Of a stretch of 31,628 nt of DNA, positions 1 through 6,215 are shown piece after piece. The position numbers and the translations under genes were made by a program. The notes below the pieces were generated by a model. That model was not told the DNA's origin. It was given only the letters and a program-made list of their open reading frames with translations, and ran no database searches. Each line of letters begins with the position of its first letter. Positions within the stretch are counted from its first letter, which is position 1. This stretch comes from Vicingus sp036171675 (GTDB lineage: Bacteria; Bacteroidota; Bacteroidia; Flavobacteriales_E; Vicingaceae), in contig JAVHRO010000134.1 of the NCBI GenBank assembly GCA_036171675.1, positions 1-31,628 on the forward strand, written 5' to 3'.

Positions 1-105
1 ATATCATTATATTATTAACAATCAGTATGTTAAATGCTTTTTAAGGCTCGACTAACTAACAATCAATTCTTTATTTTTATTATTGTAGAAGAGATTTATA
101 TCTTT

Positions 106-337
106 ACCCGTTGTGCATTTGTAAGAAAATTTGTCAATTCGAGTGAATTGCACGATTGAAATGAGTGAAATTTGTATCGAGACCACGAAGTAGCATCAAT
201 ACAAAAGTTAAAAAATAGGCAATGGATTGATAATACAAATTTTTAATAAAAAAGGTGTGTTCTCGATACTTTTTCTTTCAGAAAAAACTCGAACTGACAC
301 TTTTTTTATTAAAAATTCTTCTAAATGCACAACGGGT
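106..337. mobile_element. 232-bp MITE-like element, copy 1
   Basis: Non-coding element ending in perfect 15-bp terminal inverted repeats (ACCCGTTGTGCATTT at the left, AAATGCACAACGGGT at the right). It is flanked by a 9-bp direct repeat TATATCTTT at 97-105 and 338-346, which looks like a target-site duplication. A second copy of the same length lies at 5860-6091. Inside are two facing units: one runs from GTCAATTCGAGTG through a hairpin to TATCGAGAC, and the other carries the inverse (TCTCGATAC ... ACTCGAACTGACAC). AAATTTGTAT and ATACAAATTT form a further inner inverted pair. There is no open reading frame of note and no transposase in the window, so any movement would need an enzyme supplied elsewhere. 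The transposase family is not identifiable from this sequence. Confidence 0.85.
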
Positions 338-381
338 TATATCTTTTTGTAAATACACAAAGGGAGCTTTCAACGATTATA

Positions 382-1089
382 TTAAGGAGTGCTCAATGAT
401 ATAGGGATAATTTTTCCATTTAATATTAATGGACTTGCTGTGCTAAATTGATAAATGTATTGTGCCATTTGAAGGGCATTAACATCGGCAACATAATCGG
501 GAAAAGCTTGGTTGAGCATTGGGGTTTGAACTGCTCCCAAAGCCAAACAGTTAATTTTAATACTAGATTGTTTATATTCTTCTGCAAGGGTTTCGGTAAG
601 ATTTGCTAATGCCGCTTTTGTCGCGCTGTATGCCGAAAGCCCTGAAAATTTAACACTTCCTTGAAAGCCACCCATGCTCGATATATTAACGATGTGCATG
701 GTTTCTGAACTTTGATGGCATTTAAGTACTTGTTGTATTACTTCAACCACTGATAAAAAGTTTACGTGTAAAAGTTGATGCCAGTCGCTAGCTGATGTCT
801 CCAAAAATGGTTTATGAATAAGCATTCCTGCATTATTGATGACAATGTGAAAATGTTTATTTTCTTGTTTAAACAACTTGTTTAGTAATTCTGAACGATT
901 GTCAATCGCAAAATCAATTTCGTAAATTGATGGTTGTTTTTGATAGTTTTCTTGACAAAAATTTACCAAAGCGTTGAGTTTAGCTTGATTCCGGCCAATT
1001 GCAACCACATGATAACTGTTTGCAACAAATAATTTGGTAAGTTCAAGTCCAATTCCACTTGTTGCACCTGTTATTAATACGTTTGTCAA
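382..1089 (-). CDS. SDR-family NAD(P)-dependent oxidoreductase
   Basis: A 235-residue classical short-chain dehydrogenase/reductase, a soluble Rossmann-fold enzyme that oxidises or reduces a carbonyl/alcohol group; the substrate cannot be told from sequence. The cofactor motif TGATSGIG sits at residues 7-14, NNAG at 85-88, the catalytic Ser near 137, and YSATK supplies Tyr154 and Lys158. The start codon is TTG (1087-1089), overlapping the stop of the upstream NlpC/P60 gene as TTGA. An unusually strong AAAGGAGGT lies 5 nt upstream, within the end of that gene, and supports this start. The gene ends about 45 bp from the 232-bp element. Family assignment is firm, function open. Confidence 0.9.
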   Translation of the reverse strand: MTNVLITGATSGIGLELTKLFVANSYHVVAIGRNQAKLNALVNFCQENYQKQPSIYEIDFAIDNRSELLNKLFKQENKHFHIVINNAGMLIHKPFLETSASDWHQLLHVNFLSVVEVIQQVLKCHQSSETMHIVNISSMGGFQGSVKFSGLSAYSATKAALANLTETLAEEYKQSSIKINCLALGAVQTPMLNQAFPDYVADVNALQMAQYIYQFSTASPLILNGKIIPISLSTP

Positions 1090-1598
1090 ATTCTACCTCC
1101 TTTGTTAAATGCTTTTTTATAATATGGACTGTCTAAATTTGAGATTACCACTCCACTGCTGGTTGAAGCATGTATAAATTTGTTGTTTTGTAAATAAATA
1201 CCTACATGTGCACTTTTTTTTCCGTCAATATCAAACACTAATATATCGCCTTCTTCGAGTTTGCTTATTGACACCTTTCTTATTTCCTTGGCAATTTCAC
1301 TGGTGGTACGAGGCAATTGTTTTTGGTAAACATTTAAATAAAGCATATTACAGAATCCGGAGCAGTCAACCCCATTTTTGCTTGTGCCCCCATATTCATA
1401 TCGAACACCGAGCCATTCATTAATAAATGAGTATAATGAAATAGTGTTAATTTCATTAGGTTGGACTTCTAATAGTTTGGCAAATTTTTCTTTAACAAAA
1501 GCTTCTCTTGTTATTTCATGTTGTTGAACCGTTTTTTGTGAACTCTTGCAAGCCAATAGGGTTAACGCAAAAAAGAATATGAGTAAATTAAATTTCAT
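1086..1598 (-). CDS. NlpC/P60-family lipoprotein (cell-wall endopeptidase)
   Basis: A 170-residue putative peptidoglycan hydrolase of the NlpC/P60 cysteine peptidase family, which cuts D-gamma-glutamyl-diamino acid links in stem peptides. The N-terminus is a lipoprotein signal with lipobox LLAC (Cys17), so it should be membrane-anchored facing the periplasm. The catalytic triad is visible: Cys79 in VDCSGF, His131 in SAHVGIYL, and His143 in FIHAS. Length and compact domain match Spr/NlpC-type single-domain lipoproteins. It is the first gene of a two-gene unit with the SDR gene (4-nt overlap). A terminator-like hairpin at 1634-1651 separates it from paaE. The biological link between a wall hydrolase and an SDR enzyme is unclear. 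Confidence 0.9.
   Translation of the reverse strand: MKFNLLIFFFALTLLACKSSQKTVQQHEITREAFVKEKFAKLLEVQPNEINTISLYSFINEWLGVRYEYGGTSKNGVDCSGFCNMLYLNVYQKQLPRTTSEIAKEIRKVSISKLEEGDILVFDIDGKKSAHVGIYLQNNKFIHASTSSGVVISNLDSPYYKKAFNKGGRI
1095..1103 (-). promoter_or_regulatory. Strong Shine-Dalgarno of the SDR gene
   Basis: AAAGGAGGT on the minus strand, 5 nt upstream of the TTG start at 1089 and inside the last codons of the NlpC/P60 gene (encoding the KGG near its C-terminus). Bacteroidota genes usually lack strong Shine-Dalgarno sequences, so this one probably supports re-initiation at the TTGA overlap and decides the start of the SDR gene. Confidence 0.6.
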
Positions 1599-1633
1599 AC
1601 CCTATAAAAGTAACAACTATCAGAAATAAAAAA

Positions 1634-1651
1634 GACCTGATGAATCAGGTC
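1634..1651 (-). terminator. Intrinsic terminator of paaE
   Basis: Perfect 8-bp stem GACCTGAT/ATCAGGTC with a 2-nt loop, with T-run on the minus-strand 3' side (and a shorter one on the other side). It lies about 25 nt past the paaE stop and should end paaE transcription before the NlpC/P60 gene. Confidence 0.8.
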
Positions 1652-1675
1652 TTTTCAACAATGCTTTTTTAACAA

Positions 1676-2722
1676 CTAGACCACATCGTAATCAACCACC
1701 AACCTCTCTGAAGCAGGATGTGATTGACAAGTTAGGATGTACCCTTGTTTCACCTCTTCATCAGACAATGAATAGTTCATTTTCATAACAGCTTTACCTT
1801 CTAACACTTTAGCTTTACAAGTGCAACAAACAGCTCCTTTGCATGAAAACGGAGCGTCCACACCTTTTTCTATTGATGCATCCAAAATAAAAGCCCCATC
1901 TGAAGCTAATTCAAATTCAAATTCTTCTCCATCCATTAAAACTGTTACTTGGCTCGTTCCATTAAAATCGTTAACTACCGTCAATTTATTTTCATCATTC
2001 TTAATAGGAGTGGTAAATAACTCAAAATGTATTTTTTCGTTGGAAACACCTAAAACAATCAACGAATCTTTAACAATATGAATCATTTCTTCGGGACCAC
2101 ATAAGTAAAAACCATCCGATTTTAATACCTCATCGTTAAGATTTATCAATTCGTTTACTTTCTTATTGTCAATGTGTCCATGATTAATTTCATTCGGGGT
2201 ATTTTCTCTACTATATATATAAGTAACATTAAATTGATTAGGATAATTTTTAACGAGCCCATCGATTTCATTTTTAAAAATGGTTGTAATGATGGTTCTA
2301 TTTCCGTAATACAACTGGAATGTTCCCCCTTGGTTAAGGGTCGATTTTATCATGGATAATAAAGGGGTAATTCCACTTCCGGCAGCAAATCCAACATATT
2401 TTCCTTGAGGATTCGAAATTACAAAATTCCCAGCAGGCAACATCACGGATAACTCCTCCCCAACAATTAAATTATCATGTAAAAAAGTGGACATTTTACC
2501 TTGATCAATTTTTTTAACCGCAATTCTAAAATCGCTTTCGAATGGCGCACTGCACAACGAATAAGATCTTCTTATTTTTTCACCATCTATTACTTTTTGA
2601 ATAGTGATATATTGACCAGATTTATAGTTAAATTCATTTTTATCAACATTAAAAGCAACCGAAATAGTATCATCTGTTTCTCTTCTAACATCTTTAACTT
2701 TCACCACCTTAAATAAACTCAT
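1676..2722 (-). CDS. paaE: Phenylacetyl-CoA epoxidase reductase subunit PaaE
   Basis: A 348-residue flavin/iron-sulfur reductase that passes electrons from NADPH through FAD and a [2Fe-2S] centre to the PaaABC(D) oxygenase, which epoxidises the ring of phenylacetyl-CoA. Domains in order: FAD-binding barrel with RSYS (52-55), NAD(P)-binding domain with GSGITP (115-120) and YLCGPEEM (206-213), and a C-terminal plant-type ferredoxin domain with Cys294, Cys299, Cys302 and Cys332. Length matches E. coli PaaE (about 356). The gene is divergent from paaA-D with a 165-bp shared upstream region rather than co-transcribed. On sequence alone it could be another ferredoxin-fused oxidoreductase, but the neighbours make PaaE very likely. 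Confidence 0.93.
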   Translation of the reverse strand: MSLFKVVKVKDVRRETDDTISVAFNVDKNEFNYKSGQYITIQKVIDGEKIRRSYSLCSAPFESDFRIAVKKIDQGKMSTFLHDNLIVGEELSVMLPAGNFVISNPQGKYVGFAAGSGITPLLSMIKSTLNQGGTFQLYYGNRTIITTIFKNEIDGLVKNYPNQFNVTYIYSRENTPNEINHGHIDNKKVNELINLNDEVLKSDGFYLCGPEEMIHIVKDSLIVLGVSNEKIHFELFTTPIKNDENKLTVVNDFNGTSQVTVLMDGEEFEFELASDGAFILDASIEKGVDAPFSCKGAVCCTCKAKVLEGKAVMKMNYSLSDEEVKQGYILTCQSHPASERLVVDYDVV

Positions 2723-2737
2723 CTTTTAACTTTTTGG

Positions 2738-2745
2738 CAAAAATA
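2738..2745 (-). promoter_or_regulatory. Candidate -7 element for paaE
   Basis: On the minus strand this reads TATTTTTG, an exact match to the Bacteroidota -7 consensus TAnnTTTG, 15 nt upstream of the paaE ATG. I see no TTG at the expected -33 spacing, so support is from the -7 box and position only. Confidence 0.4.
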
Positions 2746-2887
2746 AACTTATTAATTAAAAAAATATTGATTGATTTAAATTACTGTGAAAACAAAAACG
2801 AAATAAATATATTCTTAACAACTGATTGTTTTCATACTATTTTTATCAAATTTATCAGTAAACTTGTGTGTTTTTTAACATAGAATT

Positions 2888-3862
2888 ATGGAAGACCCTA
2901 AAAAATTAGAAGAATTTCAGGTAAAAATTGATGCCGACACTAAAATTGAGCCGAAAGATTGGATGCCCGAAGATTATAGAAAACACTTGCAGCGACAAAT
3001 TTCACAGCACGCCCATTCTGAGGTGATTGGTATGCAACCCGAAGGAAATTGGATTAGTAGAGCCCCGAGTTTAAGGGCGAAAGTTGTTTTATTAGCAAAA
3101 ATTCAGGATGAAGCTGGACATGGACAATATTTATATTCGGCCGCTGAAACTTTAGGAAAAAGTAGGGATGAATTTATTGAAGAATTACAAACCGAAAAAG
3201 CAAAATATTCAAGCATTTTTAATTACCCAACACTAACTTGGGCTGACATGGGTGCTGTTGGTTGGTTGGTAGATGGAGCAGCTATTGTAAATCAGGTTTC
3301 GTTACAACGAACTTCTTATGGTCCTTATTCTAGGGCGATGGTTCGGATTTGTAAGGAAGAGAGTTTTCATCAACGACAAGGTTATGAAATAATGGCTCAC
3401 CTAGCAAAAGGAACTCCCGAACAAAAAGCTATGGCACAAGATGCGTTGAATCGGTTTTGGTGGCCTTCAATTATGATGTTTGGCCCACATGATTCTGATT
3501 CGCCAAATACAGGAAATGCTGTAAAATGGAGAATAAAACGAGAAACCAACGATGAATTGCGTCAGAAATTTATTGATAAAACGGTTGGTCAAGCCGAAGT
3601 TATTGGCTTAACCATTCCTGACCCTGATTTAAAATGGAACGAAGCACGTAAATCATACGATTTTGGAAAAATGAATTGGGATGAGTTTTGGAATGTGGTA
3701 AAAGGAAATGGACCTTGTAACAGACAACGACTAAAACATCATGTTGCTGCTCACAAAAATGGCGAATGGGTTAGAAAAGCTGCTTTGGCTTATGCGGCAA
3801 AACAAAATCCCACCCCAGCCCTCCCAAAGGGAGGGAGTGAAAAATTAGAAATTAGAAATTAA
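2888..3862 (+). CDS. paaA: Phenylacetyl-CoA epoxidase catalytic subunit PaaA
   Basis: A 324-residue ferritin-like di-iron protein, the catalytic subunit of the ring-1,2-phenylacetyl-CoA epoxidase. Candidate iron ligands follow the PaaA pattern: Glu45 in HSEVIGM, Glu75 and His78 in DEAGH, Asp129, and the EESFH motif at 157-161. It starts the paaABCD series and lies 11 nt before paaB. Compared with E. coli PaaA (309 residues) the C-terminus is longer. The last roughly 18 residues are encoded by a GC-rich palindrome plus copies of AATTAGAA, a repeat that has grown into the reading frame and is unlikely to be a functional part of the enzyme. Confidence 0.95.
   Translation: MEDPKKLEEFQVKIDADTKIEPKDWMPEDYRKHLQRQISQHAHSEVIGMQPEGNWISRAPSLRAKVVLLAKIQDEAGHGQYLYSAAETLGKSRDEFIEELQTEKAKYSSIFNYPTLTWADMGAVGWLVDGAAIVNQVSLQRTSYGPYSRAMVRICKEESFHQRQGYEIMAHLAKGTPEQKAMAQDALNRFWWPSIMMFGPHDSDSPNTGNAVKWRIKRETNDELRQKFIDKTVGQAEVIGLTIPDPDLKWNEARKSYDFGKMNWDEFWNVVKGNGPCNRQRLKHHVAAHKNGEWVRKAALAYAAKQNPTPALPKGGSEKLEIRN
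3811..3840 (+). repeat. GC-rich palindromic repeat inside the 3' end of paaA
   Basis: A 7-bp perfect stem CCCTCCC/GGGAGGG with AAA loop at 3819-3835, flanked by GC-rich bases and followed by AATTAGAA tandem copies up to the paaA stop. It belongs with the related palindromes at 4182-4198, 4305-4321 and 5110-5128, all confined to the paa locus in this window. This copy is translated as the tail of PaaA. Confidence 0.75.
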
Positions 3863-3873
3863 AAAATACATTT

Positions 3874-4170
3874 ATGAGTAATATAAAAGATAGTCAAGGA
3901 GATGTTTGGGAAGTTTTTGTACAAAGCAAACCAGGATTGCCTCACAAACATGCAGGAAGCGTTCATGCAACCGATAAAGAAATGGCTTTACAAAATGCCA
4001 GAGATATGTACACCAGAAGAAACGAAGGAACTTGTATTTGGGTAGTGCCATTAGATGCTATTGTTTCTTCTTTACCGGAAGATAGTGGTTCGTTTTTTGA
4101 CCCTTCGGATGACAAAGCATATAGGCATCCTACGCATTATGTGATGCCTGACGGAGCGAAACATATTTAA
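3874..4170 (+). CDS. paaB: Phenylacetyl-CoA epoxidase subunit PaaB
   Basis: A 98-residue small subunit of the phenylacetyl-CoA epoxidase, close to E. coli PaaB (95 residues). It shows the family pattern WEVFVQSKPGLPHKHAGSVHA near the N-terminus and ARDMYTRRNEG in the middle. PaaB has no catalytic residues of its own; it is known to be needed for assembly and activity of the PaaAC complex. It follows paaA by 11 nt. Its stop codon is immediately followed by the first arm of a 28-bp inverted repeat. Confidence 0.95.
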   Translation: MSNIKDSQGDVWEVFVQSKPGLPHKHAGSVHATDKEMALQNARDMYTRRNEGTCIWVVPLDAIVSSLPEDSGSFFDPSDDKAYRHPTHYVMPDGAKHI

Positions 4171-4332
4171 GCCCCTCCAAACCTCCCCGAAGGGGAGGCT
4201 TATGTAGAGGAGCGAAAAAAAGGAATTTTAATTAAATTATTAAATAGAAACTTAAAAAAAACATCCAACTAAACTTGCATGAATAGGCAGGTGTGATGGA
4301 AACTCCTCCCCTTCGGGGAGGTTTGGAGGGGC
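4171..4332 (+). repeat. 28-bp perfect inverted repeat between paaB and paaC
   Basis: The 28 bases at 4171-4198 are the exact reverse complement of 4305-4332, with 106 bases between. Each arm also contains its own 7-bp palindrome (CCTCCCC/GGGGAGG at 4182-4198 and 4305-4321), so the mRNA could form two small hairpins or one long stem enclosing the spacer. Positions 4204-4216 (GTAGAGGAGCGAA) recur exactly at 5133-5145 beside the palindrome after paaC. The structure fills most of the gap between two genes whose products are needed in one complex. Confidence 0.85.
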
Positions 4333-4340
4333 TAAATATT

Positions 4341-5099
4341 ATGACAACAAAAGAATCTTTAATAAATTACTGTTTAAGAATTGGCGACACAAGTTTAATT
4401 CTTGGTCAACGCATGAGTGAATGGTGTAGCAATGGACCAATTTTGGAAGAAGATATTGCCATGACTAACATTGCTTTAGATTTATTTGGTCAAGCCAGGA
4501 CTATGTTAACTTATGCTGGAGAAATAGAAGGGAAAGGTAGAACGGAAGATGATTTAGCATACAGAAGAAATGAACGAGAATTTTACAATACATTATTATC
4601 AGAACGACCAAACGGACATTTTGGAGACACTGTGGTGAGAAACTTTTTTCAATCTGCTTATTTTTATCATTTACATACCGCTTTAAGCTCAAGTAAAGAT
4701 GAAATGATTGCTGCTCATGCAGCTAAATCGTTAAAAGAAGTAACCTATCATTTGCGTCATAGTGCTGAATGGATAGTTCGTTTAGGAGATGGGACTGACG
4801 AAAGTAAAGACAAAATTCAAACTTCAATAAATGAAATTTGGGAATATACTGGTAATCTGTTTGAAATGAATGAAGTAGATGCTATCTTAATTAAAGAAGG
4901 AATTGCTGTAAATCAAGCTGAAATTAAAGCCAATTGGGATAAAACTGTTGATGAAGTTTTGGAAAGAGCAAAATTGATTCGTCCAAAAGATGGGTACATG
5001 CAAACTGGAAGTTTAAAGGGTATGCACTCAGAATATTTAGGTCACCTTATTGCTGAAATGCAGTTTTTACCAAGAGCATATCCAAATGCAAAGTGGTAA
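4341..5099 (+). CDS. paaC: Phenylacetyl-CoA epoxidase structural subunit PaaC
   Basis: A 252-residue ferritin-like helical protein, partner of PaaA in the epoxidase core. PaaC is the non-catalytic paralogue of PaaA, so the lack of a full iron-ligand set is expected. Family features include GQARTMLTYA near residue 60, RNFFQSAYFYH, and the C-terminal LGHLIAEMQFLPRAYP. I chose the ATG at 4341 because it gives the usual length (E. coli PaaC is 248). The frame stays open upstream to a GTG at 4293, but that stretch encodes only the palindromic repeat. It is followed by another GC-rich palindrome and then paaD. Confidence 0.94.
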   Translation: MTTKESLINYCLRIGDTSLILGQRMSEWCSNGPILEEDIAMTNIALDLFGQARTMLTYAGEIEGKGRTEDDLAYRRNEREFYNTLLSERPNGHFGDTVVRNFFQSAYFYHLHTALSSSKDEMIAAHAAKSLKEVTYHLRHSAEWIVRLGDGTDESKDKIQTSINEIWEYTGNLFEMNEVDAILIKEGIAVNQAEIKANWDKTVDEVLERAKLIRPKDGYMQTGSLKGMHSEYLGHLIAEMQFLPRAYPNAKW

Positions 5100-5100
5100 A

Positions 5101-5145
5101 GCCTCCCCAGCCCCTCCGAAGGAGGGGCTTGCGTAGAGGAGCGAA
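5101..5145 (+). repeat. GC-rich palindrome after paaC
   Basis: An 8-bp perfect stem GCCCCTCC/GGAGGGGC with GAA loop at 5110-5128, followed by GTAGAGGAGCGAA at 5133-5145, identical to 4204-4216. It starts one base after the paaC stop codon. It is GC-rich without a proper T-run, so it may stabilise the mRNA 3' end or be a parasitic repeat rather than terminate transcription. Confidence 0.7.
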
Positions 5146-5160
5146 GATTGAAGCAAAAAA

Positions 5161-5190
5161 ACTTTGCGTGCTTTACGACTTTGCGAGAAA
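5161..5190. repeat. Short tandem CTTTGCG-type repeat before paaD
   Basis: CTTTGCG (5162-5168), CTTTACG (5171-5177) and CTTTGCG (5179-5185) follow each other at 8-9 bp spacing, about 35 bp upstream of the paaD start. I recall similar CGCAAAG-type strings as intergenic repeats of Bacteroidota genomes, but I cannot count their copies here. No function is proposed. Confidence 0.5.
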
Positions 5191-5221
5191 ATAATTAGCG
5201 AGAAACTAGAAACCCGAAACC

Positions 5222-5713
5222 TTGAACTATACCAAAGAACAAATATGGAAATTTTTGGCAGAAATTCCTGACCCTGAAATTCCTGTAATTACTATTGAGG
5301 AATTAGGGGTTCTTCGTAATGTAGAAATCCAACAGGAAAAAGTGGTTATCACCATTACTCCTACTTATACGGGTTGCCCTGCCATGAAACTTTTTGAAGA
5401 TGAAATTATTTTAGCTCTAAAAAATAAAGGCATAGAAAATGTAGAACTAAAAATGGTTTATTCACCTGCTTGGACTACTGATTGGATGACCGAAAAGGCA
5501 AAAGAGAAACTATTAGCTTATGGAATTGCTCCACCACTAAAAGGGACTGAAGACAAAGGTGTATTGTTCTCCTCAAATTTAAAAATGGTAGTTTGCCCTC
5601 GATGTAAATCAAAAAATACCGAGTTAAAAAGCCAATTTGGATCTACTGCTTGCAAGGCCCTTTATACTTGCAAAGACTGCTTAGAACCCTTCGATTATTT
5701 TAAATGTATTTGA
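5222..5713 (+). CDS. paaD: PaaD, Fe-S assembly-type (MIP18) protein of the epoxidase
   Basis: A 163-residue PaaD. The N-terminal MIP18/DUF59 domain carries DPEIPV (17-22) and the TPTYTGCPAM motif with Cys52, typical of proteins handling iron-sulfur or iron centres. The C-terminal ribbon has Cys125, Cys128, Cys144, Cys150 and Cys153 (CPRC ... CKDC), which probably bind a metal. PaaD is thought to help mature the metal centres of the Paa epoxidase. The start is a TTG: an in-frame stop (TAG) lies 13 bases upstream, no ATG precedes it in frame, and the protein aligns from this point with the normal family N-terminus. Last gene of the visible paa unit. Confidence 0.92.
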   Translation: MNYTKEQIWKFLAEIPDPEIPVITIEELGVLRNVEIQQEKVVITITPTYTGCPAMKLFEDEIILALKNKGIENVELKMVYSPAWTTDWMTEKAKEKLLAYGIAPPLKGTEDKGVLFSSNLKMVVCPRCKSKNTELKSQFGSTACKALYTCKDCLEPFDYFKCI

Positions 5714-5859
5714 AATCAGCATTCGTTTTTTATGAAAACCATCATCTTAAACTATTACAATACGACCATTAAACCAACTTTCAAATTAGCACATACAAAT
5801 TTAAGGCTTGGAATTAACCCAACTAAATCATATCGTTCTGAATTTCAATACTAATAACA

Positions 5860-6091
5860 ACCCGTTGTGCATTTGTAAGAAAATTTGTCAATTCGAGTGA
5901 ATTTCACTCATTTCAATCGTGAAATTTGTATCGAGACCACGAAGTAGCATCAATACAAAAGTTAAAAAATAGGCAATGGATTGATAATACAAATTTTTAA
6001 TAAAAAAGGTGTGTTCTCGATACTTTTTCTTTCAGAAAAAACTCGAACTGACACCTTTTTTATTAAAAATTCTTCTAAATGCACAACGGGT
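5860..6091. mobile_element. 232-bp MITE-like element, copy 2
   Basis: Same length and ends as the copy at 106-337, in the same orientation, about 5.75 kb away. It is flanked by the direct repeat TAATAACA at 5852-5859 and 6092-6099 (8 bp, 9 if the first element base is counted as target), different from the flanks of copy 1, so the two inserted independently. Outside a short hairpin core I see only two single-base differences from copy 1. In the core, 5905-5921 is the exact reverse complement of copy 1 positions 151-167. In this copy the hairpin arms are perfect (AATTTCAC and GTGAAATT). Confidence 0.88.
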
Positions 6092-6184
6092 TAATAACAA
6101 TTAAAATGCGTTTAAGAATCCAGAAAATAGATGAAGCAACCATTTTCATTCATTATCGTCTTTAACAATATCATGACTTATTGT

Positions 6185-6192
6185 TAATTTTG
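6185..6192 (+). promoter_or_regulatory. Candidate -7 element for the large secreted protein gene
   Basis: TAATTTTG matches the Bacteroidota -7 consensus TAnnTTTG and lies 23 nt before the ATG at 6216. No good TTG is present at the -33 position. Confidence 0.4.
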
Positions 6193-6215
6193 TAAAATCT
6201 GTAAAATTCATTTTG

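Larger units (their letters stand above)
5714..6215. other. Intergenic region with the second 232-bp element
   Basis: This 500-bp gap contains the second copy of the 232-bp element (5860-6091) and a candidate -7 box for the large secreted protein gene (6185-6192). A 40-codon frame at 5732-5854 has no recognisable product and I do not call it. No clear terminator for paaD is visible. Confidence 0.7.

Noticed and set aside
106..337. 232-bp elements as a CRISPR or small RNA gene
   Set aside because: Only two copies, no spacer pattern, and terminal inverted repeats plus target duplications fit a transposable element better.
4182..4198. Palindrome after paaB as an intrinsic terminator
   Set aside because: No T-run follows the stem, and termination here would cut off paaC and paaD, which should be co-expressed with paaA and paaB.
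4293..4340. Longer paaC starting at GTG 4293
   Set aside because: The extra codons are the palindromic repeat, and the ATG at 4341 gives the normal PaaC length.
5732..5854. 40-codon frame between paaD and the second element copy
   Set aside because: No recognisable product, no promoter or ribosome site, and the stop lies in the target duplication of the element; likely chance.
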